Shown here in pieces: positions 35,230-42,815 of a DNA stretch of 50,296 nt. The notes beneath the pieces were generated by a model. It ran no database searches, was not told the origin of the DNA, and was given only the letters and a program-made list of their open reading frames with translations. Position 1 is the stretch's first letter. Every line of letters starts with the position of its first letter. A program made the translations under genes and the position numbers. This DNA is from Clostridia bacterium (GTDB taxonomy: Bacteria > Bacillota > Clostridia > Oscillospirales > CAG-382): NCBI GenBank assembly GCA_017466805.1, contig JAFTTN010000001.1, forward strand, positions 1 through 50,296. The letters run 5' to 3'.

Positions 35230-35727
35230 TTAGCAATCTTCGGTTTCCGAACGTTCAATGATGACATCCGAAAAGGTTTCTGCAATTCTTATAGAATCGA
35301 AATGCGAAACCGCACTCGTATCACCATCGACGCGGAAATACCCCCAACCCGAAACAATAGCATTCTTATTGAAGCCTGCCTTTATTAGCGGCATAAGCAT
35401 TGCCGAAGCCGCGACTAACAGCGAAAGCATTATTACCGAAGCAATAATCCAGCCGTATTTAAAGCCTTTTTTGCTATTTTCTTCTTTTTCGTCTGCTTGC
35501 TCGGTTGCTTGCTCTGCAACCGTCGGAACGCTTGGCGTTTCGCTTAATATTTCCGCGATAACGTCATCGGGGTTACCCATAGCGGCAACAGCCTCCTCCT
35601 CGGATACGCCGTCTTCGATTCTGTCATCGATCATTTCGGAATAGTATCTTATCGATTTATTAATATCATCGGTCGAAAGCGTAGATATTCCTTTTCTTAT
35701 TGCTTCAAGGAATTCGCGTTTAGTCAT
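35230..35727 (-). CDS. DUF1700 membrane protein (N-terminal half of a DUF1700-DUF4097 fusion)
   Basis: 165 residues ending at a premature TAA. Residues 1-65 are the DUF1700 domain (MTKREFLEAIRKGI, DINKSIRYYSEMIDDRIEDG, EEAVAAMGNPDDV). They are followed by an acidic linker, one membrane helix (about 92-112), and the first strands of the DUF4097 domain (SIRIAETFSDVIIER). The complete family member would be 460 residues. Its ATG overlaps the end of the PadR gene by 8 bp, a standard pairing in Firmicutes. Such modules are thought to sense or respond to envelope conditions. Confidence 0.8.
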   Translation of the reverse strand: MTKREFLEAIRKGISTLSTDDINKSIRYYSEMIDDRIEDGVSEEEAVAAMGNPDDVIAEILSETPSVPTVAEQATEQADEKEENSKKGFKYGWIIASVIMLSLLVAASAMLMPLIKAGFNKNAIVSGWGYFRVDGDTSAVSHFDSIRIAETFSDVIIERSETEDC

Positions 35728-36040
35728 CGCCGTTTCCCTCCTTTGTTATAAATTCGTATACTGATATTATCTGTTTCCATTCCTCTGCGAAATCTGCGAT
35801 ACGCTTTCTGCCGGAATCGGTTATCGAATAATACTTTCGCAATCTTCCGTTGTGCTCTACGGAATACACGGTTAACATTTGCGATGCTTCCAATCGGCGC
35901 AGGATAGGATACAAGGTCGATTCGGATATCGATATATACGGCGACATATCCTTTATTATTTGATATCCGTAGGAGTCGGCGTTTTTTATTGCCGCGAGCA
36001 CGCAAACGTCAAGCAAGCCGCGTTTTATTTGAATATCCAT
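35720..36040 (-). CDS. PadR-family transcriptional regulator
   Basis: 106-residue winged-helix repressor: MDIQIKRGLLDVCVLAAI, SYGYQIIKDM, the recognition helix SESTLYPILRRLEA, and wing VEHNGRLRKYYSIT. The short C-terminal dimerisation helix is typical of the small PadR class. The ATG at 36040 has GGGAGG 9 nt upstream. It leads the operon with DUF1700 and its promoter contains a perfect palindrome, so autorepression is likely. Confidence 0.9.
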   Translation of the reverse strand: MDIQIKRGLLDVCVLAAIKNADSYGYQIIKDMSPYISISESTLYPILRRLEASQMLTVYSVEHNGRLRKYYSITDSGRKRIADFAEEWKQIISVYEFITKEGNGDD

Positions 36041-36061
36041 CCAAAAATACCTCCCTTCGCG

Positions 36062-36086
36062 TAATACTATATCACGCATAGTATTA
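36062..36086. promoter_or_regulatory. Predicted PadR operator
   Basis: Perfect 9-bp inverted repeat TAATACTAT/ATAGTATTA with a 7-bp spacer, covering the -10 and most of the spacer of the promoter. Size and A/T-rich ends fit PadR sites. Confidence 0.7.
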
Positions 36087-36094
36087 TTTGTCAA
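36066..36094 (-). promoter_or_regulatory. PadR operon promoter
   Basis: TTGACA (36089-36094), 17-bp spacer, TATAGT (36066-36071). Confidence 0.8.
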
Positions 36095-36158
36095 GAGGTA
36101 TTGCAAACTTTTTTAAAAAACGCAAACAGAGCTGCTACCAACGGTTGATATATTTATA

Positions 36159-36187
36159 TTGACATAGCGAAAAACAGGTGTTAAAAT
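36159..36187 (+). promoter_or_regulatory. Promoter of the leader peptide-XRE unit
   Basis: TTGACA (36159-36164), 17-bp spacer, TAAAAT (36182-36187), divergent from the PadR promoter. Confidence 0.75.
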
Positions 36188-36251
36188 ACAGGTAAAGCCG
36201 ACGTACTGCAGGCGTAACGGCTGTAAATTAACACGAAAGGAGGGGCAGAAT

Positions 36252-36314
36252 ATGATTTATGCACGCTGCTTTAACGCAAGTGCCGTATTGCTCGCCCCGA
36301 ACGAAAGGGTTTAA
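36252..36314 (+). CDS. 20-aa small protein or leader peptide
   Basis: Twenty codons (MIYARCFNASAVLLAPNERV, then TAA) following a near-perfect GAAAGGAGG ribosome site 8 nt upstream. The stop is followed by a GC-rich hairpin (36348-36377) and then the XRE gene. The strong site, the consensus promoter and the downstream hairpin suggest real translation, as a regulatory leader peptide or a small effector. No family is recognised. Confidence 0.5.
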   Translation: MIYARCFNASAVLLAPNERV

Positions 36315-36344
36315 TTTCCCATTACCTTTTTAAGCGAGCAACAG

Positions 36345-36381
36345 TAAGAAGGGGGCGCGGCTATCCTCGCCCCCGTTCTTG
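36345..36381 (+). terminator. GC-rich hairpin between leader peptide and XRE gene
   Basis: GAA-GGGGGCG/CGCCCCC-GTTC stem with AAGAA/TTCTT extension. It lacks a long T-run, so it may be an attenuator or RNA-processing structure more than a full terminator. Confidence 0.5.
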
Positions 36382-36434
36382 CCGTGTATAACGGGTGCGG
36401 CACTCCAACAGGCTTATTAACGGAGGTTGCACGA

Positions 36435-36635
36435 ATGCTGCCAATCGGCGAAAATATCAAACGGCTTCGCATCGGTGCGGGGCTTACTCAACGCGCAATG
36501 GCTTACCGCTTGAAAATAAGCATCCAAGCGGTATCCAAATGGGAGCAAAGCCGCTCCTACCCCGATATTACGATGCTACCGCAGATTGCAAAGCTTTTTT
36601 CGGTAAGCATCGACAGACTTTTTGAAAACGAATAA
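36435..36635 (+). CDS. Small XRE-family helix-turn-helix regulator
   Basis: 66 residues, a stand-alone Cro/C1-type DNA-binding domain: IGENIKRLRIGAGLTQRAMAYRL, then recognition helix ISIQAVSKWEQSRSYPDI and LPQIAKLFSVSIDRLF. No effector domain. The ATG at 36435 follows ACGGAGG; starts further upstream would run through the hairpin. It lies in one unit with the 20-aa leader peptide. Confidence 0.85.
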   Translation: MLPIGENIKRLRIGAGLTQRAMAYRLKISIQAVSKWEQSRSYPDITMLPQIAKLFSVSIDRLFENE

Positions 36636-36682
36636 AAAGCGAGGCCGCCTCAATCTTACGTTGAAGCAGCCTCGTTTTTTTA
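36634..36682. terminator. Bidirectional terminator between XRE gene and IMPase-family gene
   Basis: Stem CGAGGC.GC...GC.GCCTCG with A-run before and TTTTTTT after. Confidence 0.75.
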
Positions 36683-37450
36683 TTTTACGTAGTGCTTGTT
36701 TATAGTTTTTAGCAAAAACTCATATGCTTTTTTGGTTCCGCAGACGTAGCTCGACGCCGTTTCGTACTGTATTTTTTTGCCGTCCCAATCCGAGCTGACA
36801 CAGCCGGTTTCTTCTAACATAAGCGTTGCGGCGGCGTAGTCCCAGGGTTTAATCGAATGCTCGAAATAACCGTTGATTTTGCCTGCGGCAACGTATGCTA
36901 TTGCAAGAGCGCTCGAGCAGACACGGCGGATATCCAGACAGCTGCAGAACACCTCTTTACCTATAGCAAAGCTTTCGTCGGCGTATTGCTTTTTTGTGCT
37001 GCCCGCGCCGAATTCGATTAGGCAATCGCCAAGCTCTCTATCGGGCGCAGTCTTTAGTCTTTCGCCGTTAAGATAAGCACCTTTTCCGCGGTATGCGGTA
37101 AAAAGATCTTTGTTATACGGATTATAGATAACGCCGAATTCGATATTTTCGCCGTTGAAATATGCAAGCGAAACCGAGCTGAAATTATAATCGTAAACAA
37201 GGTTCGTGGTGCCGTCGATCGGATCCAATATCCAGCGTTTTTCGGCAATTTCGCCCTTTTCCTCTTCGCTCATAAAGCTTATTTCGGGGGTTACCTCGGC
37301 AAGCCTTTGCTTTAAAAAATCACTTATTCTTAAATCGACCGCAGTGACGAAATCGGCACTGCCCTTCATATCGACGCTTTCTTTGAGCGATTTATCGAAA
37401 ACAAACGCGCTTGCTTCCTTTACGAGAGATATTATAAGTTCGTAGTTCAT
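36680..37450 (-). CDS. Inositol monophosphatase family protein
   Basis: 256-residue Mg-dependent sugar/nucleotide phosphomonoesterase. Metal-binding motifs are intact: Glu63/64 in MSEEEKGE, Asp76-x-x-Asp79 in WILDPIDGTTN, and the late Asp in KPWDYAAATLMLEETG. The family includes inositol-1-phosphatase and 3'-phosphoadenosine-5'-phosphate (PAP) phosphatase, so it could act on inositol-P, fructose-1,6-P2 or PAP. It begins 9 bp after the DUF4062 gene, so it is the third gene of the TerB-protease operon. The ATG at 37450 gives the usual N-terminus. Confidence 0.88.
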   Translation of the reverse strand: MNYELIISLVKEASAFVFDKSLKESVDMKGSADFVTAVDLRISDFLKQRLAEVTPEISFMSEEEKGEIAEKRWILDPIDGTTNLVYDYNFSSVSLAYFNGENIEFGVIYNPYNKDLFTAYRGKGAYLNGERLKTAPDRELGDCLIEFGAGSTKKQYADESFAIGKEVFCSCLDIRRVCSSALAIAYVAAGKINGYFEHSIKPWDYAAATLMLEETGCVSSDWDGKKIQYETASSYVCGTKKAYEFLLKTINKHYVK

Positions 37451-37459
37451 AAAAAGCAC

Positions 37460-38494
37460 CTATCTTTTTTCTATAATATGACCGCGAAGGTCAAGCAAAA
37501 ATTCGTTTCTTGCCTGCCGTGTGCGGAACAGGAATATTTTTCCAAGCTTCGGCGAGGGTGCTTCATCGTGGAAATCGCCGCTTATAAATTCGGTCACCTC
37601 GGAAAAAGCGTTCACGGTAAAATCGTGAATTCCGCGCCGTGTGCCGCCGCCGACGGTTTGAGTGCCGAACTGACCGTTGAAGGTGCGTATCGAATTGAAT
37701 ATACCGAAAATCGTACCGTTTTCGTTAAGAGTATATTCACCCGTGAATTTACTGCCCTGCATTATATTTTCGCGGATATCGTTCTTTTGGGTATCGTAGT
37801 ACAGCACGCTGTAGTTTTCGCCGTGCATTTTAAGCTTGGCGTAATTATTGGGGGTAAAATCCTGTTCGATAACCACGGTGCCGACTCTTATATACTTTTC
37901 ATCATCCTCGCTAAGATGGATATGGTGCCAACAGCCGCCGATATCGAACGCGGAATTCTTTTTTCGCCATTCGGCAAGCGCCTGTTCGTCCTTGCTCACG
38001 TCCTCGATACGCGTCCAGCCGATGCATTTCGAGAAATTTTGTGTGTTCAAAAACTGCTTTACTATCGTATCGATGCTGAATTCGTCGTTTACCTCGCGCG
38101 CGAATCCGATTCGGTTGCTGAATTCGATCTGCTTAAGCGCATCGCTGTCGAGCTCTTCGGCTTTTTTGCGAAGATTCAAAGCAAGCTCGTCGCAGATTAT
38201 GGTAAGTATCGGCATCTTTTTCGCTCTTGCGTAACGGTATTCGCGCTCGGTCCAGGAAATTCCCTCGCTATCGCAGGAGCCGTAACGCGCACCGAGCAGG
38301 AGTATGAAAAAGTCGGAATCGTCTATAAGCGCTTCGATATCCGAAAATTCACCGCTTGTGGATACGGTAAAGTGCTCCATACCGATAGGCAGAATGCGGA
38401 AATCCAAAAGATTGCTTATTACCCTGTTGCGTTCGTCGCGCAGGGATTGGAAATTAGAGGAAATAAACGCGCTGTATATTTTTTTATCTGTCAT
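37460..38494 (-). CDS. DUF4062 (TIR-like fold) protein with C-terminal beta-rich domain
   Basis: 344 residues. Residues 1-110 are DUF4062: YSAFISSNFQSLRDERNRVI, ILPIGMEHF, DDSDFFILLLGARYGS and SWTEREYRYARAKKMPIL. This domain has the TIR/SEFIR-like flavodoxin fold found in many bacterial immune and signalling proteins. Residues ~195-335 form an unrecognised, strand-rich domain (GGCWHHIHLSEDDEKYIRVGTV at its start). The ATG at 38494 is preceded by AGAGG. It lies 41 bp after the TerB-trypsin gene. A catalytic Glu as in NADase TIRs cannot be assigned, so enzymatic activity is open. Confidence 0.75.
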   Translation of the reverse strand: MTDKKIYSAFISSNFQSLRDERNRVISNLLDFRILPIGMEHFTVSTSGEFSDIEALIDDSDFFILLLGARYGSCDSEGISWTEREYRYARAKKMPILTIICDELALNLRKKAEELDSDALKQIEFSNRIGFAREVNDEFSIDTIVKQFLNTQNFSKCIGWTRIEDVSKDEQALAEWRKKNSAFDIGGCWHHIHLSEDDEKYIRVGTVVIEQDFTPNNYAKLKMHGENYSVLYYDTQKNDIRENIMQGSKFTGEYTLNENGTIFGIFNSIRTFNGQFGTQTVGGGTRRGIHDFTVNAFSEVTEFISGDFHDEAPSPKLGKIFLFRTRQARNEFLLDLRGHIIEKR

Positions 38495-38535
38495 TTTTTG
38501 CCTCTTTTTATTATATTTCGAATAGGTAAAATCTG

Positions 38536-40137
38536 TTATTTAAGCTTTTCGACAAGCTCGCGGAGGTAGCGAACGGGTATCATCATAGTCAATCCGCCCG
38601 CTTGGTCGAGCACCGCACCGACGAGCACGCCGATAATAAGACCGCTTTCGAGGCTTACGATAGGGCCGCCCGAGTTGCCGTGGAACGCTTTGATATCAAG
38701 GAAGGTGGTGCGCTGATTGTTGCGTGTTTGGTTAGAGGAAACGTAGCCGCGCGCAAGGCTTATATTAAGCTCTTCGACGTTATCGGTAAGGTTACTGCCC
38801 AAGGGGAACCCGAGCAACGCAACCTCGCTGCCGATTTCGGCCTCGAGCCCCGAGCAATCGATTTCACAATGGTGGTATTCGTTAATATCGAGCTTGATTA
38901 TCGCAAGGTCGTGAACGGTATCCTTTGCAATAACGATTGCGTTGATAAAGCCTTGGGGTGCAAGCGGTGCCGCAAAGCGAACCTTTACCGCTCTTTCGTC
39001 GCCGACAACGTGCGCGTTGGTAGCCGCGTAGCCGTCCTTTGTAAGCACAAAGCCGCTTCCCTCTCCGACGCCGGTTCTGATAAATATAACGCCGTTGGTA
39101 TAATCCTTGCGGTTTTTGGCGTAGTTCAAAAGCTTGTTATCGTTAGTATTAAGGTTTAGCGGAGGAAGCTTCGGTCTTGCTTGGCTTGCACCATTCCCTG
39201 CGCCGCTTATTCCGCGGTCCGCAATTCCGTTTGCCTTGGCTCCGCGCGGGATTAAAGGTCTGTCACCGTTTGACGCACCGCCCTTTGCCGAGCTTATACC
39301 GCCGATAGCATCGAGCAAGCCGCCGAGCGCACCGATAAGACCACCTTCGGCGGATTCGCCGTTGCCGCCTATCGTTATACCGCCGTTGCCGCCGATTTTT
39401 ATATTGTTGCCGTTACCGCCGACAGATATTCCGCCGCCGTTTCCGACGATTACACGGCTTCCGCCTTCGACGGTTATGCCGTTGCCGTTGATATTTATTC
39501 CGCCACCGCCGAGAATGGCGTTGATAACGTCGGGGTCGGTAATTTCCTCGCCGTTTATGGTAACGCGAACCGAGCGCTTGATATTTACGTTATTATTCGA
39601 TGCGAGCGGAGTTACGCTGATAAGCTTCCAATTGCTTTTTACAAAGCTGTCGAGCACGGCAGTGCCCGCCGCGTATTCTTCTTTGGTCATTTGTCCGTCG
39701 GCACTGCAGAATTCGTTAAGAATCAAGCAGGTAAGCGCATCGAGGCGTTCGTATATATCCTTTTGGCTTTCAAAGAAAAGCCTGCATTTTTCGACGAATG
39801 CGGTCGCGACCGGCGCAACCATTTCGGTCATATCCTCGGAAAGCTGCTTGTTTTCTTCGTCGGAATAATTCTTTAACGCTTCCCAATCGACAGAAACACC
39901 GCCGTTTTCGAGCCCGAGCGCCGCGATAAATTCCACCTCGCCATCGCAAACGCGTCCGTCGGCAACCGCGCAGGCAAGCATAACCGTTTGAAGAATAACG
40001 TTATACTGTCTGACGGTGGATTTACGGTTGGCTTCACGCGTGCCCTGAATTTTATCCTCCGGCATAGCGTCGGCAAGTGCGAAAAGTATATCCCTTGCTT
40101 CGCCGTAATATTTCTTTGCATTTTCGAAAAGCTTCAT
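38536..40137 (-). CDS. TerB-like domain / Gly-Asn-rich linker / trypsin-like serine protease
   Basis: 533 residues, no signal peptide or membrane helix. The N-terminal ~170 residues are all-alpha with two ADG motifs (AVADGRVCDGEVEF at ~58 and SADGQMTKEEY at ~146), as in TerB, a metal-binding domain of stress and tellurite-resistance systems. Residues ~205-330 are low-complexity (GGNG, IGG, GNG repeats). The C-terminal protease has His376 in AATNAHVV, Asp410 in HDLAIIKLD and Ser489 in FHGNSGGPI, all three of the triad. No PDZ domain. First gene of the operon with the DUF4062 and IMPase-family genes. Confidence 0.82.
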   Translation of the reverse strand: MKLFENAKKYYGEARDILFALADAMPEDKIQGTREANRKSTVRQYNVILQTVMLACAVADGRVCDGEVEFIAALGLENGGVSVDWEALKNYSDEENKQLSEDMTEMVAPVATAFVEKCRLFFESQKDIYERLDALTCLILNEFCSADGQMTKEEYAAGTAVLDSFVKSNWKLISVTPLASNNNVNIKRSVRVTINGEEITDPDVINAILGGGGININGNGITVEGGSRVIVGNGGGISVGGNGNNIKIGGNGGITIGGNGESAEGGLIGALGGLLDAIGGISSAKGGASNGDRPLIPRGAKANGIADRGISGAGNGASQARPKLPPLNLNTNDNKLLNYAKNRKDYTNGVIFIRTGVGEGSGFVLTKDGYAATNAHVVGDERAVKVRFAAPLAPQGFINAIVIAKDTVHDLAIIKLDINEYHHCEIDCSGLEAEIGSEVALLGFPLGSNLTDNVEELNISLARGYVSSNQTRNNQRTTFLDIKAFHGNSGGPIVSLESGLIIGVLVGAVLDQAGGLTMMIPVRYLRELVEKLK

Positions 40138-40180
40138 AACAACACCTCTTAGTGCAACGTTTTACAAAATATTTCATAAT

Positions 40181-40209
40181 ATGATACCATACTTTTCGAC
40201 AAATGTAAA
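40181..40209 (-). promoter_or_regulatory. Promoter of the TerB-protease operon
   Basis: TTTACA (40204-40209), 17-bp spacer, TATCAT (40181-40186). Confidence 0.6.
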
Positions 40210-40267
40210 GAGAAAGGCGAAAACATAAAGCCTTTTAAATTCGGCGAAAAAAATTTTTTTCGTCCTA

Positions 40268-40296
40268 TTGACTTTATCGCAAAAAAGTGTTAGTAT
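40268..40296 (+). promoter_or_regulatory. Promoter of T-box 1
   Basis: TTGACT (40268-40273), 17-bp spacer, TAGTAT (40291-40296). Confidence 0.65.
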
Positions 40297-40302
40297 ACTA
40301 AA

Positions 40303-40573
40303 AAATGCGTTTGAGCAGGAACAAGTAAGCTGCAGCAGACCTTTCAGAGAGTTGCCGTTCGGTGCGAGGCAACAGGCGAGCTGAAGACGAATTCATCCTG
40401 CAAGCAGTGCACCGAAAGGAAGCGAGTAGGCTGCAACGGGTGTTCCCGTAACAGAACAAGAGTGTTTTTCGGCACTCCCAAAGGCCGCACTCGCGAGAGC
40501 GCGGTAAATAGAGGTGGTACCACGGGTCAGCTCGTCCTCTGTATTCTTTATGGAATGCAGAGGACTGTTTTTT
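40303..40573 (+). promoter_or_regulatory. T-box leader 1, specifier reads TTC (Phe)
   Basis: tRNA-sensing transcription attenuator. Stem I is closed by GCAGGA/TCCTGC and has the AGTA loop-E motif, the AGAGAG bulge and terminal loop GTTCGGTGCGA. On the 3' side next to the base stem is GAA-TTC-A, the arrangement that places TTC (Phe) as specifier. The antiterminator core AGAGGTGGTACCACGG is present, with a competing terminator GTCCTCTG.ATTC/GAAT.CAGAGGAC and T7 (40534-40573). GAC (Asp) directly upstream is the alternative reading. The downstream phenylacetate-CoA ligase supports Phe. Confidence 0.88.
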
Positions 40574-40621
40574 TCCGAAGTATTCCGAAAACCGAAAATT
40601 TTTTATTAAAAGGTGAGGAAA

Positions 40622-41929
40622 ATGGAACAGAAGTATTTTCAAAAGGACATTGAGACGATGCCCGTGGAGGAGCTTAAAAAGCTCCAATCCGAAAAGCTGG
40701 TAAAGCAGGTAAAGCACGTTTACGAAAACGTTGAATATTACCGTAATCTTATGGATGAAAAGGGAGTTAAGCCCGAGGATATCAAGGGAATCGAGGACCT
40801 TCACAAGCTCCCCTTCCTTACGAAAGCAGACCTGCGCGACGCTTATCCCTATGGTCTTCTTGCAAAGCCGCTCGAGGAATGCGTGCGTATTCAATCCACC
40901 TCGGGTACTACCGGCCGCAGAGTAGTTGCTTTTTACACCCAGCACGACGTTGACCTTTGGGAAGAATGCTGTGCGCGCGCAATCGTTGCGGTAGGCGGCA
41001 CCAACAAGGACGTTTGCCAGATTGCATACGGTTACGGTCTTTTCACCGGCGGCCCCGGTCTTAACGGCGGCTCGCACAGGGTTGGCTGTCTTACTCTTCC
41101 GATGTCATCGGGCAACACCGAGCGTCAGATTCAATTTATGACAGACCTCAACGCAACCATTCTTTGCTGTACCCCCTCTTATGCGGCGTATATCGGCGAA
41201 ACCTTAAAGGAAAAGGGCTACAAGCCCGAGGATATTCCCCTGAAGGCAGGCATTTTCGGTGCAGAGCCCTGGACCGAGGAAATGCGCAGAGGTATCGAGC
41301 AAACGCTCGGTATTAAGGCTTACGATATTTACGGTCTTACCGAAACGAGCGGCCCGGGCGTATCGTTCGAATGCTGCGAGCAGACGGGTATGCATATTAA
41401 CGAGGACCACTTCCTTGCCGAAATTATCGACCCCGACACCGGCGAAGTGCTGCCCGAAGGCGAAAAGGGCGAGCTTGTATTCACCTCGCTCGACAAGGAA
41501 GCTTTTCCGCTTTTACGTTACCGCACCCGCGATATCTGCGTATTAAGCCGCAAGAAGTGCTCCTGCGGACGTACTCTTATAAAAATGAGCAAGCCGATGG
41601 GCAGAACCGACGATATGCTTATTATCCGCGGTGTAAACGTATTCCCCAGCCAGATAGAAACGGTATTGCTTAACGAGGGTTACCAGCCCAACTACCAGAT
41701 TATCGTCGACAGAGTTAACAACAACGACACGTTCGATATTAACGTAGAAATGAACCCCGAGCAGTTCACCGACAAGGTAAGCGAAATTCTTTCGATGGAA
41801 AAATCGCTTGCGGACGCAATGAAGACTATGCTCGGTATTAACCCGAAGATACATCTCGTTGCACCCAAGAGCATTGTAAGAAGCGAAGGAAAGGCCGTTC
41901 GCGTCATTGACAAACGTAAATTGGTATAA
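40622..41929 (+). CDS. paaK: Phenylacetate-CoA ligase family enzyme
   Basis: Activates phenylacetate or another aryl acid as its CoA thioester using ATP. 435 residues, typical. Motifs: IQSTSGTTGRRV (P-loop), FGAEPWTEEMR, DIYGLTETSGPG (A5), RYRTRDI and the C-terminal GRTDDMLIIRGVNVFPSQIE and SEGKAVRVIDKRK with the catalytic Lys. The ATG at 40622 has AGGTGAGG upstream. Phe-type T-box control indicates a role in Phe metabolism. In rumen and gut anaerobes, aryl-CoA made this way can be reductively carboxylated to arylpyruvate. In other strains the enzyme runs with indolepyruvate oxidoreductase; none is in this window. Confidence 0.9.
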   Translation: MEQKYFQKDIETMPVEELKKLQSEKLVKQVKHVYENVEYYRNLMDEKGVKPEDIKGIEDLHKLPFLTKADLRDAYPYGLLAKPLEECVRIQSTSGTTGRRVVAFYTQHDVDLWEECCARAIVAVGGTNKDVCQIAYGYGLFTGGPGLNGGSHRVGCLTLPMSSGNTERQIQFMTDLNATILCCTPSYAAYIGETLKEKGYKPEDIPLKAGIFGAEPWTEEMRRGIEQTLGIKAYDIYGLTETSGPGVSFECCEQTGMHINEDHFLAEIIDPDTGEVLPEGEKGELVFTSLDKEAFPLLRYRTRDICVLSRKKCSCGRTLIKMSKPMGRTDDMLIIRGVNVFPSQIETVLLNEGYQPNYQIIVDRVNNNDTFDINVEMNPEQFTDKVSEILSMEKSLADAMKTMLGINPKIHLVAPKSIVRSEGKAVRVIDKRKLV

Positions 41930-41944
41930 GAAAGGATAATTACA

Positions 41945-42376
41945 ATGGCAATAAAACAGATTACGGTTTTCGTTGAAAACAAACAGGGCGCACTCGTTTC
42001 CATTACCGATATTCTCGCGCAGAGCAACGTTAACATAAGAGCGCTTTCCATTGCCGAAACAAACGATTTCGGTATTCTCCGTCTTATCGTTAACGACGAA
42101 GCAACGGCAGAAAAGAAGCTTTCCGAAAACGGATATCTTATTAAGATTACCGAGGTTGTCGGCGTTAAAATCGGCGATGCACCCGGCAAGCTTACCGCCG
42201 CTTTGGGTGTGCTTGATAAAGCGGGTATTAATATGGAATATCTATATGCGTTTATGGCGCGTACCGAAAAGCACGCATACGTGGTTTTGCGCGTTGAGGA
42301 CAACGAAATTGCCGAAGCGGCGCTTGAAAACGCAGGCTTCCATCTTATTACCGACGCAGACGTAAACAAGCTTTAA
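41945..42376 (+). CDS. Tandem ACT-domain amino-acid-binding protein
   Basis: 143 residues made of two ACT domains (about 1-70 and 71-143), beginning QITVFVENKQGALVSITDIL and, in the second, GDAPGKLTAALGVLDKAGIN. ACT pairs bind amino acids as allosteric ligands. There is no enzyme domain. It starts 15 bp after paaK; paaK-ACT pairs are common in Clostridia and archaea, so it may sense Phe or another product and adjust the ligase. It ends at a strong terminator. Confidence 0.88.
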   Translation: MAIKQITVFVENKQGALVSITDILAQSNVNIRALSIAETNDFGILRLIVNDEATAEKKLSENGYLIKITEVVGVKIGDAPGKLTAALGVLDKAGINMEYLYAFMARTEKHAYVVLRVEDNEIAEAALENAGFHLITDADVNKL

Positions 42377-42387
42377 GTCTAACGCCG

Positions 42388-42427
42388 ATCCGCCGAATGA
42401 TTTGATGATTATTCGGCGGATTTTTTT
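42388..42427 (+). terminator. Terminator of the paaK-ACT unit
   Basis: 11-bp stem ATCCGCCGAAT/ATTCGGCGGAT followed by TTTTTTT. Confidence 0.88.
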
Positions 42428-42459
42428 GTATTTCGTGGGCAAAAAACGCAAAAAAGCTA

Positions 42460-42488
42460 TTGACAAACCGATATTCGTGTGATAGAAT
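42460..42488 (+). promoter_or_regulatory. Promoter of T-box 2
   Basis: TTGACA (42460-42465), 17-bp spacer, TAGAAT (42483-42488). Confidence 0.8.
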
Positions 42489-42494
42489 ACACCA

Positions 42495-42772
42495 CATCAA
42501 AACGCTGTGATGCGGAATAGTACGCAAACGTTTTCGCCTTGAGAGAGATGCCGTTCGGTGCGAGGCATTGGGAAAATCTTGCAGAACTCACCGCGGAGCG
42601 TCTGCCGTGAAACAACGCGTAATGGCAGACGGGTGCTCCCGTAACAGAGCAATGGTGTGGTTGCACCGGAGTGCATCCCTTTTGGGATGAAGAAGAGTGG
42701 TACCGCGGAAGCATAAGTAATTCTTACGTTTTCGTCTCTTTGGAACAGCAAGGAGACGGGAACGTTTTTTTG
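42495..42772 (+). promoter_or_regulatory. T-box leader 2, specifier reads CTC (Leu)
   Basis: Stem I is closed by GCGG/CCGC, with AGTA on the 5' side, AGAGAG bulge and the same terminal loop GTTCGGTGCGA as T-box 1. The 3' side reads GAA-CTC-A before the base stem, so CTC (Leu) is the specifier. The antiterminator core GAAGAGTGGTACCGCGG is followed by a terminator CGTCTC/GAGACG nested in ACGTT/AACGT and T7. Leu agrees with the LeuA-type regulatory domain of the first gene it controls. Confidence 0.9.
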
Positions 42773-42815
42773 TTGGCATTCGCAAAATTTTTTATTCAAG
42801 AAAGGTATTTTAGAA

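Noticed and set aside
37478..38569. 363-codon frame opposite the DUF4062 gene
   Set aside because: No ribosome site or recognisable domain; DUF4062 motifs lie on the other strand.
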